NCBI GenBank assembly: GCA_016192455.1
Contig: JACPUC010000006.1
Span: 1-64,000 of the forward strand
Direction of reading: 5' to 3'
DNA from: Candidatus Tectimicrobiota bacterium
GTDB lineage: Bacteria; JACPUC01
DNA length: 64,000 nt
Shown: positions 1 to 9,272 of the stretch, one piece after another
How positions within the stretch are numbered: position 1 is the first letter of the stretch
Layout: each line of letters starts with the position of its first letter
The notes under the pieces: model-generated
What the model saw: the letters and a program-made list of their open reading frames with translations, nothing else
Told to the model about the DNA's origin: nothing
Database searches by the model: none
Translations under genes and position numbers: made by a program

Positions 1-207
1 CAGGGTTGGTGGTGCGGAACTTGCGTGGCATAACACCCCCACCAGCAAACAGCGGAACAGGGCCGGCCCCCCGCCGGTTGCGAACACCTCACAGTCTACC
101 AAAAACTAGACGCCTGCGGGGGTTTCTCCGACAGGCTCCTAAGGGAGGAAGCCGGGAGTGGAACCTGGGGGAGGAACGTAGCGGCAGATCGCCTGTGTTC
201 CAGCCGC

Positions 208-561
208 TCAGTGCTTCAGCAAAAAGAGGTTCTGGTCATCATCGTAGGCGGCCTTGAGGATGATCTCCTGCTTGCTCTTGCCGGCGCCGATGGTGAAGCC
301 TCGGCTGCGCGCGTAGAGGTCGCCGGAGCCGCCGATCCAAAGCTTTGTCTCCGCCGCCCCCAGCGGCTTCACATCGAGCACCACGTTGATGAAGTCAGGA
401 CCCGCGAACTGGCCATGGCAGGTCCATGGCTCGCCCTTGAAGTAGCCCACGTCGGGTGAGGGGACGCGCTCATCCGTGGTGACGAAGATGTCCACCACGA
501 GCTGCGTGCGGGCGCTTGCGAGGTTCACGAAGACGGTCCCGCCAGCGAGATAGTTCGTCAT
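208..561 (-). CDS. Hypothetical protein, 117 aa
   Basis: I do not recognise a family. The protein is soluble-looking, with no signal peptide or membrane segment, and contains a moderately aromatic stretch around GYFKGEPWTCHGQF. The start is supported by a GAGGAG-like ribosome site about nine bases upstream of the ATG. It is the first gene in the window and reads leftward, like the three genes to its right, but more than 200 bases separate it from the next gene. The composition resembles real coding sequence (balanced hydrophobic and charged residues, few Arg/Pro runs) rather than a shadow frame. Confidence 0.6.
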   Translation of the reverse strand: MTNYLAGGTVFVNLASARTQLVVDIFVTTDERVPSPDVGYFKGEPWTCHGQFAGPDFINVVLDVKPLGAAETKLWIGGSGDLYARSRGFTIGAGKSKQEIILKAAYDDDQNLFLLKH

Positions 562-797
562 TGCGGAAGCTCCTCACCTGCCAGCCATTTCCTGCCGCGT
601 TTTCAGCAGTCTCTCAGTCCAGGAACATCACCGCGAGCTTGTCCGCTGGGCTGGACGGATAGTACCCGCGGCCTTCCGAGGAGTCAACGGCGGAGTCGCC
701 TCGGGCGCCGCGTGCGGTCACCCGGCGCGACACCTGGGGGCGCGGGGTCTCCGCGCCATGGGCGCGGCGGGCCATATCATGCTGCGGCTTCTTCCCT

Positions 798-1262
798 CTA
801 CCGCTCCTCCCGCCGCAGGCCGCGGAGGTTCCAACCGGCCCGCGCCAGCATGTAGACGATGCAGGCCATCAGCAGGGCGCTGACCAGGAAGATGACGTTG
901 AAGCGGAAAGGACTGGGGCTGAAGGATGGGCGCATGCGGATGAAGTCGAAGCCGATGTTCATCCCCAGAAAGTTCGCCAGGAACCCAAGGCAGCGGAGCG
1001 TGTTCGTGAAGACGAGGAGGTGGACGATGTTGAGATTCGCGCGCACCCTGCAGTCGGTGGCGTCGGTGACGGCGATGCCGACGCGGAAAAAGATGGCAAG
1101 CGCGAAGAGGACGATGAAGAACGCGCCCGGCAGAAGCGCCCGCAGCTCCGCCGCTTTGCGCTCGGGGGTGCCGCCGCTGAGGGTGATGAGGCCGATGACG
1201 ATGAGGCCCAGCACCACGTAAGCGACGGCGGCTTGGCGATACTTCCTGGCGCGGCAGGGCAT
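798..1262 (-). CDS. Small integral membrane protein, 154 aa
   Basis: No family recognised. I see three to four hydrophobic segments: about residues 11-29, 43-62, possibly 79-100, and 120-141. A basic tail ends RGLRREER, so the C-terminus is probably cytoplasmic. The frame stays open far upstream, but that part is Arg/Pro-rich noise. The chosen ATG at 1262 has an AGGAG seven bases upstream and begins a sensible MPCRARKYRQ N-terminus before the first membrane helix. It lies downstream of the stress protein and may be co-transcribed, although about 220 bases separate them. Confidence 0.6.
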   Translation of the reverse strand: MPCRARKYRQAAVAYVVLGLIVIGLITLSGGTPERKAAELRALLPGAFFIVLFALAIFFRVGIAVTDATDCRVRANLNIVHLLVFTNTLRCLGFLANFLGMNIGFDFIRMRPSFSPSPFRFNVIFLVSALLMACIVYMLARAGWNLRGLRREER

Positions 1263-1483
1263 GGGCCGCTCCTGGTGGTCGAGCCGCGAGGAGACGGGTG
1301 GCGCAGGGTGGATCGTCGCCGTGATGAAGCCGCCGTCGCGCACCCACCTGCAGCAGCGCGCCGGCGTGCTCGCCGCGGCGCGCCTGAAACGGCGCAGGCG
1401 GATGATCCTGCCATCCGCCTGTGCTTCGACATTCTCCGCACCCCTCCTTAGGCCGGGTCCGGCTGAGGAGGGAGGGTCCTTTC

Positions 1484-2491
1484 CTACCTCCCGCTGTCGC
1501 CGCTCGCGCGGCTCACCATCCCCTCCGCCAGGGCCGCATGGGTGGGAGAAGGGTAGGCGCCGGCGCTGAGGAACACGTTGCACGGCGCCAGGCGGAGAAG
1601 GTTCTCGGCGCAGCTCCCCAGTGCCATTTCCGTTGGCTCCGCCCCCAGACCGTTGCGGCCGAGGATGAGAAGCCACGGCTGCTCCTGCCGGCAGTAGTGG
1701 AGGAGCTGCTCGAAGGGCTTGCCATGGAGCATGAGCGGGCGAAGGCGAGCGCTCGCGGAGGCCGAGCTTCCATTCAGCGCCGACTCGGCGACGGCCACGG
1801 CCTCCTCGAGGACCTGACGGCAGAGTGCCTCGTAGTCAGCCGCCTCGGGGTGGTCGGCGGTTGCTTCGCAGACGGCGACGATGTCCGTGCGCAGGGAGAG
1901 ACGGCGGCCCAGCTCCAGCGCCGTCAGCAGGCCGGCGTAGCCGCGGGCGCTGCCATCCACCGCCGCCACCACGCCGCCGCGAAGCTGCTCCGCCAAGGGG
2001 GCGAGGTTGCGCACCACCAGGGTATCGCTGCCGATGCGCCGCACGACGCGCTCGCAGACGCCGCCGATGACGCTCTCGCGCACCGCCCCCATGCCGAGCG
2101 CGCCGAGCACCACGAGGTCGTAGCGACTCTCCGTGATGTCGCGCGCCAGCACCTCGTAATGCTTGCCATCGAACATCTTGCGCTCGAAGGGGAGGCCCGC
2201 GGCTTCACAGCGTTTCTGCAAGACATCGAGGTAGGAGTCGCTGATGAGCTGCAGCCCCATGGTGATGAGGGAGTCGTGGATGCGCCGCTGCCGTTCCAGC
2301 TCGTTCTCCTCCAGGTACTCCTCCGGCAGGGTGAACTCCATCTGCTTGAATCGGTAGTCATGCAGACGGGCGGCATAGACGTGGCTGCCGACGACGCGGG
2401 CTCCCAGGCGCTCCGCCAGCGCCACCGCGATGTCGATCGCTCGATTGGAGTGCTCGGAGTTATCCGCCGGAACATAGATCGTTCGGTACAT
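1484..2491 (-). CDS. Tandem universal stress protein (UspA family), 335 aa
   Basis: This is a cytoplasmic stress protein with two Usp domains in one chain, about residues 1-160 and 170-320. Each carries the family ATP-binding signature G-x2-G-x9-G: GALGMGAVRESVIGG in the first domain and GRNGLGAEPTEMALGS in the second. The start MYRTIYVPADNSEHSNRAID is typical of the family: a beta strand, then the Asp that contacts nucleotide. Tandem Usp proteins usually bind ATP and modulate other proteins; the partner is unknown. A small membrane protein is encoded just upstream on the same strand and another just downstream, so the three may form one leftward unit. Confidence 0.88.
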   Translation of the reverse strand: MYRTIYVPADNSEHSNRAIDIAVALAERLGARVVGSHVYAARLHDYRFKQMEFTLPEEYLEENELERQRRIHDSLITMGLQLISDSYLDVLQKRCEAAGLPFERKMFDGKHYEVLARDITESRYDLVVLGALGMGAVRESVIGGVCERVVRRIGSDTLVVRNLAPLAEQLRGGVVAAVDGSARGYAGLLTALELGRRLSLRTDIVAVCEATADHPEAADYEALCRQVLEEAVAVAESALNGSSASASARLRPLMLHGKPFEQLLHYCRQEQPWLLILGRNGLGAEPTEMALGSCAENLLRLAPCNVFLSAGAYPSPTHAALAEGMVSRASGDSGR

Positions 2492-2593
2492 CGCGCGTCC
2501 TTCTTACCGTTGTCTTGCCGTTGTCGCAGCCAGCGCGGAGGATGGAGCGGCGCGCCAGGCGTGACCTTCCTGCTCCATGACCGCCGCCGCTTC

Positions 2594-2845
2594 TCAGGGG
2601 ACGGCGCCGGGGGCGCGCCCTGCTTGCTCCTCACCTCTCCGCCGCCGGCGCCGCGGTCTCCAGGCGGCGTAGTAGAAGGCCAGGAAGACCAGCAGGTTAA
2701 AGTTGGCGATGAGGAGGAGCATGACGAAGTTGCGTTCGACGAAGACGTAGCGCAACCCGATGAGGTCGATGATCACCAGGAAGAGGCAGTTCAGCCAGAA
2801 GCCGCTGGCGATGAATCCGCGTGCGAAGCGCACCTTCCTGGCCAT
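2594..2845 (-). CDS. Small membrane protein, 83 aa
   Basis: A short protein with two hydrophobic helices, about residues 9-29 (FIASGFWLNCLFLVIIDLIG) and 39-60, followed by a very basic RRRRRR tail that should sit in the cytoplasm. No family recognised. The ribosome site is weak. A promoter-like pair on the minus strand, TTGACT and TAGACT with 16 bases between them, lies at 2911-2938, about 60 bases before the ATG. It reads toward the universal stress protein and may lead a transcript with it. Confidence 0.5.
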   Translation of the reverse strand: MARKVRFARGFIASGFWLNCLFLVIIDLIGLRYVFVERNFVMLLLIANFNLLVFLAFYYAAWRPRRRRRRGEEQAGRAPGAVP

Positions 2846-2910
2846 GGGTGACGTCGAGCCGCTGCGAGTCTGCCTGAGACGTTGGACCTGCGGAAATGCA
2901 AGAGAAGGTT

Positions 2911-2938
2911 AGTCTACCCGCCACTGTGGAAAAGTCAA
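2911..2938 (-). promoter_or_regulatory. Predicted sigma70-type promoter, leftward
   Basis: On the minus strand TTGACT (2938-2933) and TAGACT (2916-2911) are separated by 16 bases. It would start transcription near 2904, in front of the small membrane protein and the tandem Usp gene. Confidence 0.35.
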
Positions 2939-3203
2939 GGTACATGTCATGAACCTCCGTCCACGGCAAGGGTAAGAGGAGACGCGGCGGCCGGTTCTGG
3001 GCAGGCGGGTGGGCGGCGGTTGGCTCAACGACTCGCCTGACCGGGGTTCTCGAGCTCGCTGAGTGGGTTCCGGGGAGGCCGTCCGGCCGCGCCCGCCGCT
3101 CCGATTCACCTCAGCGCCCCACCCCGCCGGCCGGCAAGATCACCCGCCAGAAGGGCGCCTCCTCTTGGCAAGGGCTGCGGAGATGCGACGGTTGTGGAAG
3201 AAT

Positions 3204-3232
3204 TTGCACAAGCCGTTCGCTTGCACTATTTA
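3204..3232 (+). promoter_or_regulatory. Predicted sigma70-type promoter upstream of queD
   Basis: TTGCAC at 3204-3209 and TATTTA at 3227-3232 with a 17-base spacer. If used, the transcript would have a leader of about 290 bases before queD. Confidence 0.3.
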
Positions 3233-3529
3233 TCTACTCCAACGAGCTCAATCCCCCCTGGTCGACAGGTCAGGGAAGCCTGAGCAGCGGCGCCTTGAAA
3301 GAGGGGTGTCCGCGCGGCAACGGTGAAAGCTCCTCTGCGCCGTCGCGGAGGCGCGCCCCGTGTGCTCCGGGAGGGTGGCACGGTAGTGATTGAGGGCAGG
3401 GGCGGCTAGGGCTATCATTATTACCCATCATGGCATAGCATAGGAAACAACCTCTTGCGGGGGGCGGGCTGCGTGTCGCCTTCGGGGAGGAGGTGATGCT
3501 CCGGGGTGGCCGTCCATGAAGGAAGCGCG

Positions 3530-3904
3530 ATGTTCGTCACGAGTGAATACCGTTTCAGCGCCGCGCACCAGATACCGCACCACCCGCTGTGCAAGAGGCT
3601 GCACGGGCATACCTACCGCCTCGTGGTCACGTTGCGCGGCAAGATCGACCCCCGCACCGGCATGGTGATCGATTTTGACGAGCTGCGGGAAGTTGTCGGG
3701 CGGCAAGTTCTATCGCTCCTCGATCACGCCTTCCTCAACGAGATCGTCGAGCTGCCCACCTCGGAACTCCTGGTGGTGTGGATTTGGAACCGCCTCGCCG
3801 AGGCGGTGCCCCAGCTTCACGAGGTGCGGCTCTACGAGCAGCCCGAAACCTGCGTGAGCTATCGCGGTGAAGCGGAGCCCTTCCTGCAACCCGAGGAGCC
3901 GTAG
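3530..3904 (+). CDS. queD: 6-carboxytetrahydropterin synthase QueD, 124 aa
   Basis: QueD turns 7,8-dihydroneopterin triphosphate into 6-carboxytetrahydropterin on the queuosine route. Family residues are all present: zinc ligands His13, His25 and His27 (SAAHQ and LHGHTY), catalytic Cys21 four residues before His25, an Asp65-His66 pair (LLDHAFLN) and a late Glu in LYEQPET. The frame is open from a GTG at 3506, but the ATG at 3530 follows a GAAGGA ribosome site and gives the usual MFVTSEYRFSAAH start. Downstream lies folE, which makes its substrate, so the pair supplies the first two steps of queuosine or pterin synthesis. queG is at 48734-49816. Confidence 0.93.
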   Translation: MFVTSEYRFSAAHQIPHHPLCKRLHGHTYRLVVTLRGKIDPRTGMVIDFDELREVVGRQVLSLLDHAFLNEIVELPTSELLVVWIWNRLAEAVPQLHEVRLYEQPETCVSYRGEAEPFLQPEEP

Positions 3905-4041
3905 GCGACAGCCGGCCTTGCCTTGGCCCCTGCGCTGGCCGGCGGACCGCAGGGCGCGCCTGGGTAGTCGCCACACTTTAGTCGAGAGGCCGAGAAGACT
4001 AGACCACCAATCCCCCGAGGGTACTTGGGTGGGTTGCTTGC

Positions 4042-4611
4042 ATGGGATGCTGCACGATGGATCGAGAGAAGATGATTGATGGCATCCGTCAGTTCCTCTC
4101 CGCCTTCGGCGATGTGCTGGCGGGCGAAGACCTGGAGCTGATTGCGAGCAACGTTGCCGAAACCTGGAGCACCGAGCTTCTGCGGGGGTACGAGACGCAG
4201 CCGGCTGAGATCCTCAACGCCTCGTGGACGGAGCATGATACCGACTTGGTGTTGATGCGCGATATCGACATCGTCTCACTTTGCAACCATCATCTCCTGC
4301 CGTTTGTGGGGAAAGCTCACATCGCCTACCTGCCCGGCAACCGTATCGTTGGCATCTCGAAGCTGGCGCGTCTGGCTGATTGCCTGGCGCGCCGCCTGCA
4401 AACACAGGAACGCCTCACGAATCAGATTGCCTCCGTGCTCATGGAGGTCCTCGAGCCCCGCGGCACGGCCTGTCTGCTGGAGGCGCAGCATCTCTGCGTG
4501 GCGGCGCGCGGCGTCGAGCAGCATGGCAGCCGTGTCATCACCATGGCGTTTCGCGGCGTCTTCGAGGATGACCGTGCCTACCGCGAGCGCTTCCTGGCCT
4601 TGGTGCGCTGA
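4042..4611 (+). CDS. folE: GTP cyclohydrolase I FolE, 189 aa
   Basis: FolE converts GTP to 7,8-dihydroneopterin triphosphate for folate and queuosine. Zinc ligands are visible as Cys81 and His84 in LCNHHLLPFVG and Cys152 in HLCVAARGV. The substrate-binding stretches GISKLARLADCLARRLQTQE and TMAFRG near the C-terminus are also intact. Length matches the type IA enzyme. The start may be the ATG at 4042 or at 4057; neither has a strong ribosome site and the difference is five residues. It lies 137 bases after queD on the same strand, and the product of FolE is the substrate of QueD. Confidence 0.94.
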   Translation: MGCCTMDREKMIDGIRQFLSAFGDVLAGEDLELIASNVAETWSTELLRGYETQPAEILNASWTEHDTDLVLMRDIDIVSLCNHHLLPFVGKAHIAYLPGNRIVGISKLARLADCLARRLQTQERLTNQIASVLMEVLEPRGTACLLEAQHLCVAARGVEQHGSRVITMAFRGVFEDDRAYRERFLALVR

Positions 4612-4862
4612 TCGTCGGGGTTCCACCTTGCGGTGCAATGGCGAGGGGTGGAGAGCGGAAGCGCTCGGCAGGTTATGGTGCGGGCCTGGCGCTCCCCCTC
4701 TCCTCATCACCCGAAAGACGCAAGAATTCTCGCCGCAGGGCGCCCTCTTCTCGAGGTGTGCTGACGGGGTTCCCCGGCAGGCGCCCTGCGGCGGATCGCA
4801 ACCCCTCGTAGTGAATCGCACTTGCAAGGCATGGCGCTAGGCGCCGCCATGGCGAGTCGGGG

Positions 4863-5621
4863 ATGAGATCAGCAAGCACCCGCAATCAGGCTGCGCCCGC
4901 CGCCGCGCTGTCTGAAGCGCCGGCGCATGTTGCGGTCGTGACGGGCGCCGGTCGCGGCATCGGCGCCGCCATCGCCGCAGGGCTCGCCGCCGAGGGGATG
5001 CGGGTGGCCCTGCTGGCGCGAACCGCCTCGGAGCTCCAGGCGGTCGCCGAGCGCATTCAGGCACGGGGCGGCCAGGCCCTGGCGCTGCAGACCGATATCA
5101 CCGATGCGCGGCAGGTTGAGGCCGCTGTGGCCAGCGTGGCGGAGCGGCTCGGCGTCGTCGATGTGTTGGTGAACAACGCCGGCGTGGTGATCGTGCAACC
5201 ATTGGTAGAGATGCGACGCGCAACCTGGGAGCGCGTCATCGGCACCAACCTCACCGGAGCCTTCCTCTGCTGCCGGGCGGTGTTGCCGGGGATGCTGCGG
5301 AAAGAGTGGGGCAGGGTCATCAACATCGCCTCTATCTCGGGACGCGTGGGCACGCCGAAGCTGACCGCCTATTGCGCCTCGAAGTGGGGTCTCCTGGGGT
5401 TCACCAAGGCCCTCGCCGAAGAGGTGCGCCAGGCTTCGATCACGGTCAACGCCATCTGTCCCGGCTCCGTTGATACGGCGATGCTGCGGCAGTCGCGACC
5501 AGGCGAGCGTCCCGACATGGAGCCCGATGACATCGCCGACGCCGTCTGCTTCCTGGCCTCGGAGCGGGCAAAGCGCATCACCGGGGCGGTGATCGATATC
5601 TTCGGCGCGCAGTCGCTGTAA
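4863..5621 (+). CDS. Short-chain dehydrogenase/reductase, 252 aa
   Basis: A classical SDR oxidoreductase with an N-terminal Rossmann fold. The cofactor motif TGAGRGIG lies at about residues 27-34, NNAG follows in VDVLVNNAGVV, and the catalytic Ser-Tyr-Lys set is IASISG then YCASK. The C-terminal ITGAVIDIFGAQSL replaces the usual ITGQ...VDGG ending. The substrate cannot be read from sequence; such proteins are often labelled 3-oxoacyl-ACP reductase-like. The first 20 residues are Ala-rich, so the true start may be slightly later. It follows folE by 250 bases and could also serve pterin reduction, but nothing specific shows that. Confidence 0.85.
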   Translation: MRSASTRNQAAPAAALSEAPAHVAVVTGAGRGIGAAIAAGLAAEGMRVALLARTASELQAVAERIQARGGQALALQTDITDARQVEAAVASVAERLGVVDVLVNNAGVVIVQPLVEMRRATWERVIGTNLTGAFLCCRAVLPGMLRKEWGRVINIASISGRVGTPKLTAYCASKWGLLGFTKALAEEVRQASITVNAICPGSVDTAMLRQSRPGERPDMEPDDIADAVCFLASERAKRITGAVIDIFGAQSL

Positions 5622-6426
5622 TGCTGCCTGTGGGGTGCGCAGGCGGCGAGGGCAGGTCGCCCTCCGTTCTGATCCAGTGGCTCCACCCTGACGAAAGAAG
5701 GCGCCCCATTCTCAGACGCGGTGAGAGGGTGTGTAGATCCTACGTAGTCTCCAGGACACGTTGTGTAGGTATTAGACTCGCAGCGGCGCGGCATCCAGCC
5801 TCAGGAGGGAAAGGCAGCCACCTGGTTGCCGGCATTCCGGAGAGAAGAAAAGATATAGAAAATCAGGCTTTTCACAAAAGATGTTGAAAAGTTGGATGAA
5901 AACTCTTTGCTTTCTCCTGGAGGCTCTCAGTATAATAGGTGGAGGGTATGACAAAACCGTCCGCTGCTCGTGGGTGTCGTGCCTTGCGGAGGGAATTGCA
6001 GCCTACGCCGGAACGGCAGAGAAAACCACGGCCATCATGCCGGCGTGCTAATCGTGGAGCTTCCGGGGGCAAAGACTTCGTTGCTCCTGCTGAATGCGAG
6101 GTTCGGGCAAGGCGAGACACTGCCTCCTTGATTTCTTGTTCGAGAAACTGGAACCATGATGGTCGAGATGGAGTTCATGACGAGAACGGCGCCGCCTCAT
6201 TCATCTCGGTTCTCAGGGCAAGAGGCTGACGCCCTGGCTGGACCCTTGACGAGTGCAGCGCGGGGTGAGGAAGTGCTGCGGCGCGTCTTCTCTTTTCGGC
6301 AGCGGCCGCGCCGGCAGCGTTCTCCGCGAGGCCGCGGAACGTTCGCCCCCTGCTGAAGCCGCCACCGTTCACGTTCCGCACAGCCTGCTCTTCCAGGCAG
6401 TGGTTGAGAAGGCGGGAATCTCAAGG
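5622..6426. other. Long leader region before the secretion-type ATPase
   Basis: No gene is accepted here. The part from about 5850 to 5945 is AT-rich compared with the surroundings and ends in a good promoter at 5907-5936. The next 480 bases to the ATPase start are open in several frames but look non-coding. I looked for a GEMM (cyclic di-GMP) riboswitch core here and did not find it. Confidence 0.45.
5907..5936 (+). promoter_or_regulatory. Predicted sigma70-type promoter with perfect -10
   Basis: TTGCTT at 5907-5912 and TATAAT at 5931-5936, spacer 18. It lies in an AT-rich island and points toward the ATPase and HD-GYP genes, with a leader of about 480 bases. Confidence 0.45.
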
Positions 6427-7230
6427 ATGTACGAAGCCTACTGGGGGCTGAAAGTTTCGCCGTTTGATAACGCGCCCGATCCAGCATTCTTTTACAACTC
6501 CCCAAAGCATGAAGAGGCCCTCAATCGACTGCTCTACGTAGCGCGGCGGCAGAAGGGGGCCGCCATGCTGACGGGCGAGATCGGCTGCGGCAAGACCCTG
6601 ATCGTGCGTCTCCTTATGAAGGAGCTGCTGCAACAGCACTACGAAATCGGCCTCATCGTCAACCCTATGCTCGCCCCCGATGAGCTGCTGCGCGAGATCT
6701 TGCACCAGCTTGGCCTCTCCGCCGGGGAGGAAGGCAAGGGCGAGCTGATCCATCGCCTGAACTCGATGCTGGTCGAGACGGACGCCCGGGGCCACAGCAC
6801 CGTCCTCATCATCGATGATGCGCAGGACATCCAGGAGACGCGCACCTTCGAGGAACTGCGCCTGCTCCTGAACATGCAGCTCAACAATCGCTTTCTGCTC
6901 ACGCTCCTCCTCGTCGGTCAGCCTGAGCTGGAGGTGAAGGTGACGAAGCTGCAACAGTTTGAACAACGCATCGCGCTCAAGTACCACCTGGACCCGCTCG
7001 ACTTCGATGAGACCGTCCACTACATCACCACCCGACTGGAGCGAGCCGGAACGAAGCGGCAAGTTTTTACCTACGACGCGATCGAGAAGATCTACGCCAT
7101 GAGTGGCGGCATCCCCCGTCGCATCAACAATATCTGCGATCTCAGCCTCCTGGTCTCTTACGGAATGCAAGCCAAGGAAGTGGATGTGAATCTCGTGCTG
7201 GAAGTTATTAAAGACCTGAAGTGGCATTGA
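6427..7230 (+). CDS. Secretion-type AAA ATPase of exopolysaccharide loci (ExeA/GspA-like), 267 aa
   Basis: An AAA ATPase of the kind found beside exosortase/EPS loci. The start MYEAYWGLKVSPFDNAPDP is diagnostic. Walker A is GEIGCGKT at residues 50-57, and Walker B is VLIIDDAQD around residues 126-134. A GQPEL sensor and GGIPRRINNICD near the C-terminus complete the module. It lacks the C-terminal peptidoglycan-binding extension of full ExeA. The frame is open from 6253, but the extra 58 residues are not conserved-looking. It leads the polysaccharide region and probably energises or organises an envelope export step; the direct partner is unknown. No exosortase gene is visible in this window. 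Confidence 0.85.
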   Translation: MYEAYWGLKVSPFDNAPDPAFFYNSPKHEEALNRLLYVARRQKGAAMLTGEIGCGKTLIVRLLMKELLQQHYEIGLIVNPMLAPDELLREILHQLGLSAGEEGKGELIHRLNSMLVETDARGHSTVLIIDDAQDIQETRTFEELRLLLNMQLNNRFLLTLLLVGQPELEVKVTKLQQFEQRIALKYHLDPLDFDETVHYITTRLERAGTKRQVFTYDAIEKIYAMSGGIPRRINNICDLSLLVSYGMQAKEVDVNLVLEVIKDLKWH

Positions 7231-7753
7231 GAGCGCCCAGGGGGAAGACCCGCGGGAGTTCCTCGTTACCCGAGGTCGGGTGCGGGACGCAGATGTCGTC
7301 GGCATGGCTTGGTTCTTGCTTGGAGATAAGCGGAGGCTGCGTTATCCTCGTCGCGGTGGGCGGGGTGGCGGACGCCTGGAGCGCCGAGCTTCCGGCGCCC
7401 TTGCGGGGGGGGGAGAGCAGGGGTCGGGCCCAGCCATCCCTGACGAACCCCTAGTAGAGAGAAGGCTGCACACCCAATTCTGTCGCGTTGCGCCGCCGCG
7501 TGGGTCGTTTGGTAGGGCGGGGAGCGGGTGGAAGAAGGTTTCTGCCGGTTTTGTTGCGCGACCCTTGCAGGAGGGTTCATCTTTACAAGTAGAGAGGCAC
7601 GCCTCTTGGCCTCAGGAGCGTCGGGGTGTGCCGGGGAATCGTTCTCGCGGCTCGCGTCGCCGCTTCTTCAGCCCGGCGTTGATGAGCCGTTGCGTTGTGT
7701 GGAGTTCTTCCCTGTGCCAGGGGTGGGTTCACCACCCTGCACTCGAGATCAGA
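7231..7753. other. Intergenic stretch, nothing clear
   Basis: This is open in one frame into the HD-GYP gene but reads as Arg/Gly/Ser-rich noise. No terminator, promoter or small gene is convincing. Confidence 0.4.
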
Positions 7754-8944
7754 ATGGTCCGCTTCTCCGATCTCATCAAGCGCGAGATGATCGATGCCCC
7801 CCAGCGCAAGCACAAGCCTGCTGGGCAGGAGGAGGAGAAGGAGCGCCCGCGCGAGGGGGGTGACGAGGTTGAGACCAGTCCCGAGAGGGGAGGCAGGGGC
7901 GGTGAGATCGGCGAGCGCTTCATTTCGAGGACAGCCCCGGAGCGGCCACCGGCCCGAAGCGGCGAGGGAGGGGGGCGCGTGGCGGCGCCGATCACGGTGC
8001 AGGCAACAAGGGAGAGTGCGGCAAGGGCGCTCAGCGTCGACGACTTCGTGCACTCCCAGGCCAACTCCTTCTACCTCTCCATCGTGGAGTACATCGAGCA
8101 GCAGCTCCGCCGCGTCATCGAGGATGCGCCGATCGAGGTGGCGCCTGGGGAAAAGATCGTCCAGCAGCTCATCGAAGACCCCAGGCAGTGCGAGCTGGTC
8201 GGTTTTCGCGCCACCCTGGGAGACGTGTCGCTGGACTGGCTTGCCACGAACATGGCGAACGTCTGCGTCTACTCCCTGAAACTTGCTCATGGGATGCAGC
8301 GCCACTCACCGCAGGAGCTGCGGCTCCTCGGCATGGCTGCGCTGCTGCACGATATCGGCGTGGCCAAAATCCCAGAGGCGGTGGTGAACAAGAATGAGGC
8401 GTTCACGCCCAAAGAGTATGAGCTGATGAAGCACCACCCGCAGATCAGCGCGCAGCTCATCTCCGCCTTGGGGGATGACTACAAGGAGGTGGCTGCGGTC
8501 GTCCTCCAGGAGCATGAACGGTACGGCGGCCAGGGTTACCCGCGCGGCCTGCGCGGCGAGTCCATTCATCCCTTTGCGCTCATCATCGGCATGGTCGATG
8601 TCTTCGATGCGCTGGTGAGCCCGCGGCCGCACCGCAAGCGCTTCAGCCCGCCCTACGCCGTGAAGTTCATCATCGAGACGCAGCGCGACCACTTTGATCC
8701 GCGCCTCCTGAAGCGTTTCGTCATGGAGTTTTCCATGTTCCCGCTCAACAGCCTGGTGCGTCTCAACACCCGGGCGATCGGGCGGGTGGTGCGGATCAAC
8801 AGCACTTACGCCATGCGGCCCACCGTGGAGATCATCTGCGACTCGCATGGGCGGCGGCTGGGTGTCCCGCAGGTGGTTGACTTGGCCGAGACGCCGCTGC
8901 TCTACATCATCGACAACGTTGACCCCGACGATGTGCCCGACTAG
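7754..8944 (+). CDS. HD-GYP domain protein, 396 aa
   Basis: The C-terminal half is an HD-GYP domain, the cyclic di-GMP phosphodiesterase fold. The metal pair His199-Asp200 lies in LLHDIGVAKIPEA, with a KHHP helix after it, and the GYP motif is at 261-263 in GGQGYPRGL. The usual HExxDGxGYP reads HERYGGQGYP, so the Asp is replaced by Gly, and activity is therefore uncertain. Residues 15-85 are highly charged and low complexity (Glu/Arg/Pro). After the HD domain comes a 60-residue tail resembling the beta-rich end seen in similar proteins. The start ATG 7754 was chosen because the upstream frame is noise. It follows the ATPase and could tie polymer production to cyclic di-GMP. Confidence 0.82.
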   Translation: MVRFSDLIKREMIDAPQRKHKPAGQEEEKERPREGGDEVETSPERGGRGGEIGERFISRTAPERPPARSGEGGGRVAAPITVQATRESAARALSVDDFVHSQANSFYLSIVEYIEQQLRRVIEDAPIEVAPGEKIVQQLIEDPRQCELVGFRATLGDVSLDWLATNMANVCVYSLKLAHGMQRHSPQELRLLGMAALLHDIGVAKIPEAVVNKNEAFTPKEYELMKHHPQISAQLISALGDDYKEVAAVVLQEHERYGGQGYPRGLRGESIHPFALIIGMVDVFDALVSPRPHRKRFSPPYAVKFIIETQRDHFDPRLLKRFVMEFSMFPLNSLVRLNTRAIGRVVRINSTYAMRPTVEIICDSHGRRLGVPQVVDLAETPLLYIIDNVDPDDVPD

Positions 8945-9272
8945 TGTTGCGTCACACAAATTCCCTCCTTAATCGGACGCCTTCTTCGGGCCATGTGGTG
9001 GGGGAGTTTTTGCGCAAGACCTTGGCTTCCCCACACCCCCAATCCCCGCGAGCTGCGCGGCAGCTCGCGTAGTCGGGGTGCGCGAGGGGGCGAGGCTCCC
9101 TCGCAAATTCTGGCGATAGAATGTGTGAAACAGCACACGAGGCCCTCCGGCGTCTCGTCCTGCCTGGGCCCGCCGAGGCGCCTCCGCCCGCAGGCGGCGG
9201 TTTGCTCGGCCGCGCTCCCCTCGCCGCCCTCTCGTTCCTCCCCCCTCGGCCCCTCTCCGCGCCTCTCAAGGC
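8945..9272. other. Convergent intergenic region
   Basis: It lies between the ends of the HD-GYP gene and the leftward nucleotidyltransferase gene. The only structured element I see is the hairpin at 9047-9069. Confidence 0.5.
9047..9069. terminator. Strong hairpin between convergent genes
   Basis: CGCGAGCTGC (9047-9056) and GCAGCTCGCG (9060-9069) form a perfect 10-bp stem with a three-base loop. There is no T-tract on either side, so it is at best a non-canonical terminator; its position between two gene ends supports that role. Confidence 0.35.

Larger units (their letters stand above)
2846..3529. other. Divergent intergenic region
   Basis: No gene is seen. The stretch separates leftward genes from queD. 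It holds a leftward promoter at 2911-2938 and a rightward one at 3204-3232. I looked for a preQ1-type riboswitch in the roughly 290-base leader before queD and did not see one. Confidence 0.5.

Noticed and set aside
6-257. Open frame at the left edge
   Set aside because: Arg/Pro-rich, overlaps the end of a better gene on the other strand, and shows no motif.
3239-3529. preQ1 riboswitch before queD
   Set aside because: I looked for the short pseudoknot pattern and an A-rich tail and did not see them.
5940-6426. Cyclic di-GMP (GEMM) riboswitch before the ATPase and HD-GYP genes
   Set aside because: A GGGGGCAAAGAC stretch near 6065 looked promising, but the second conserved arm and the tetraloop receptor pattern are missing.
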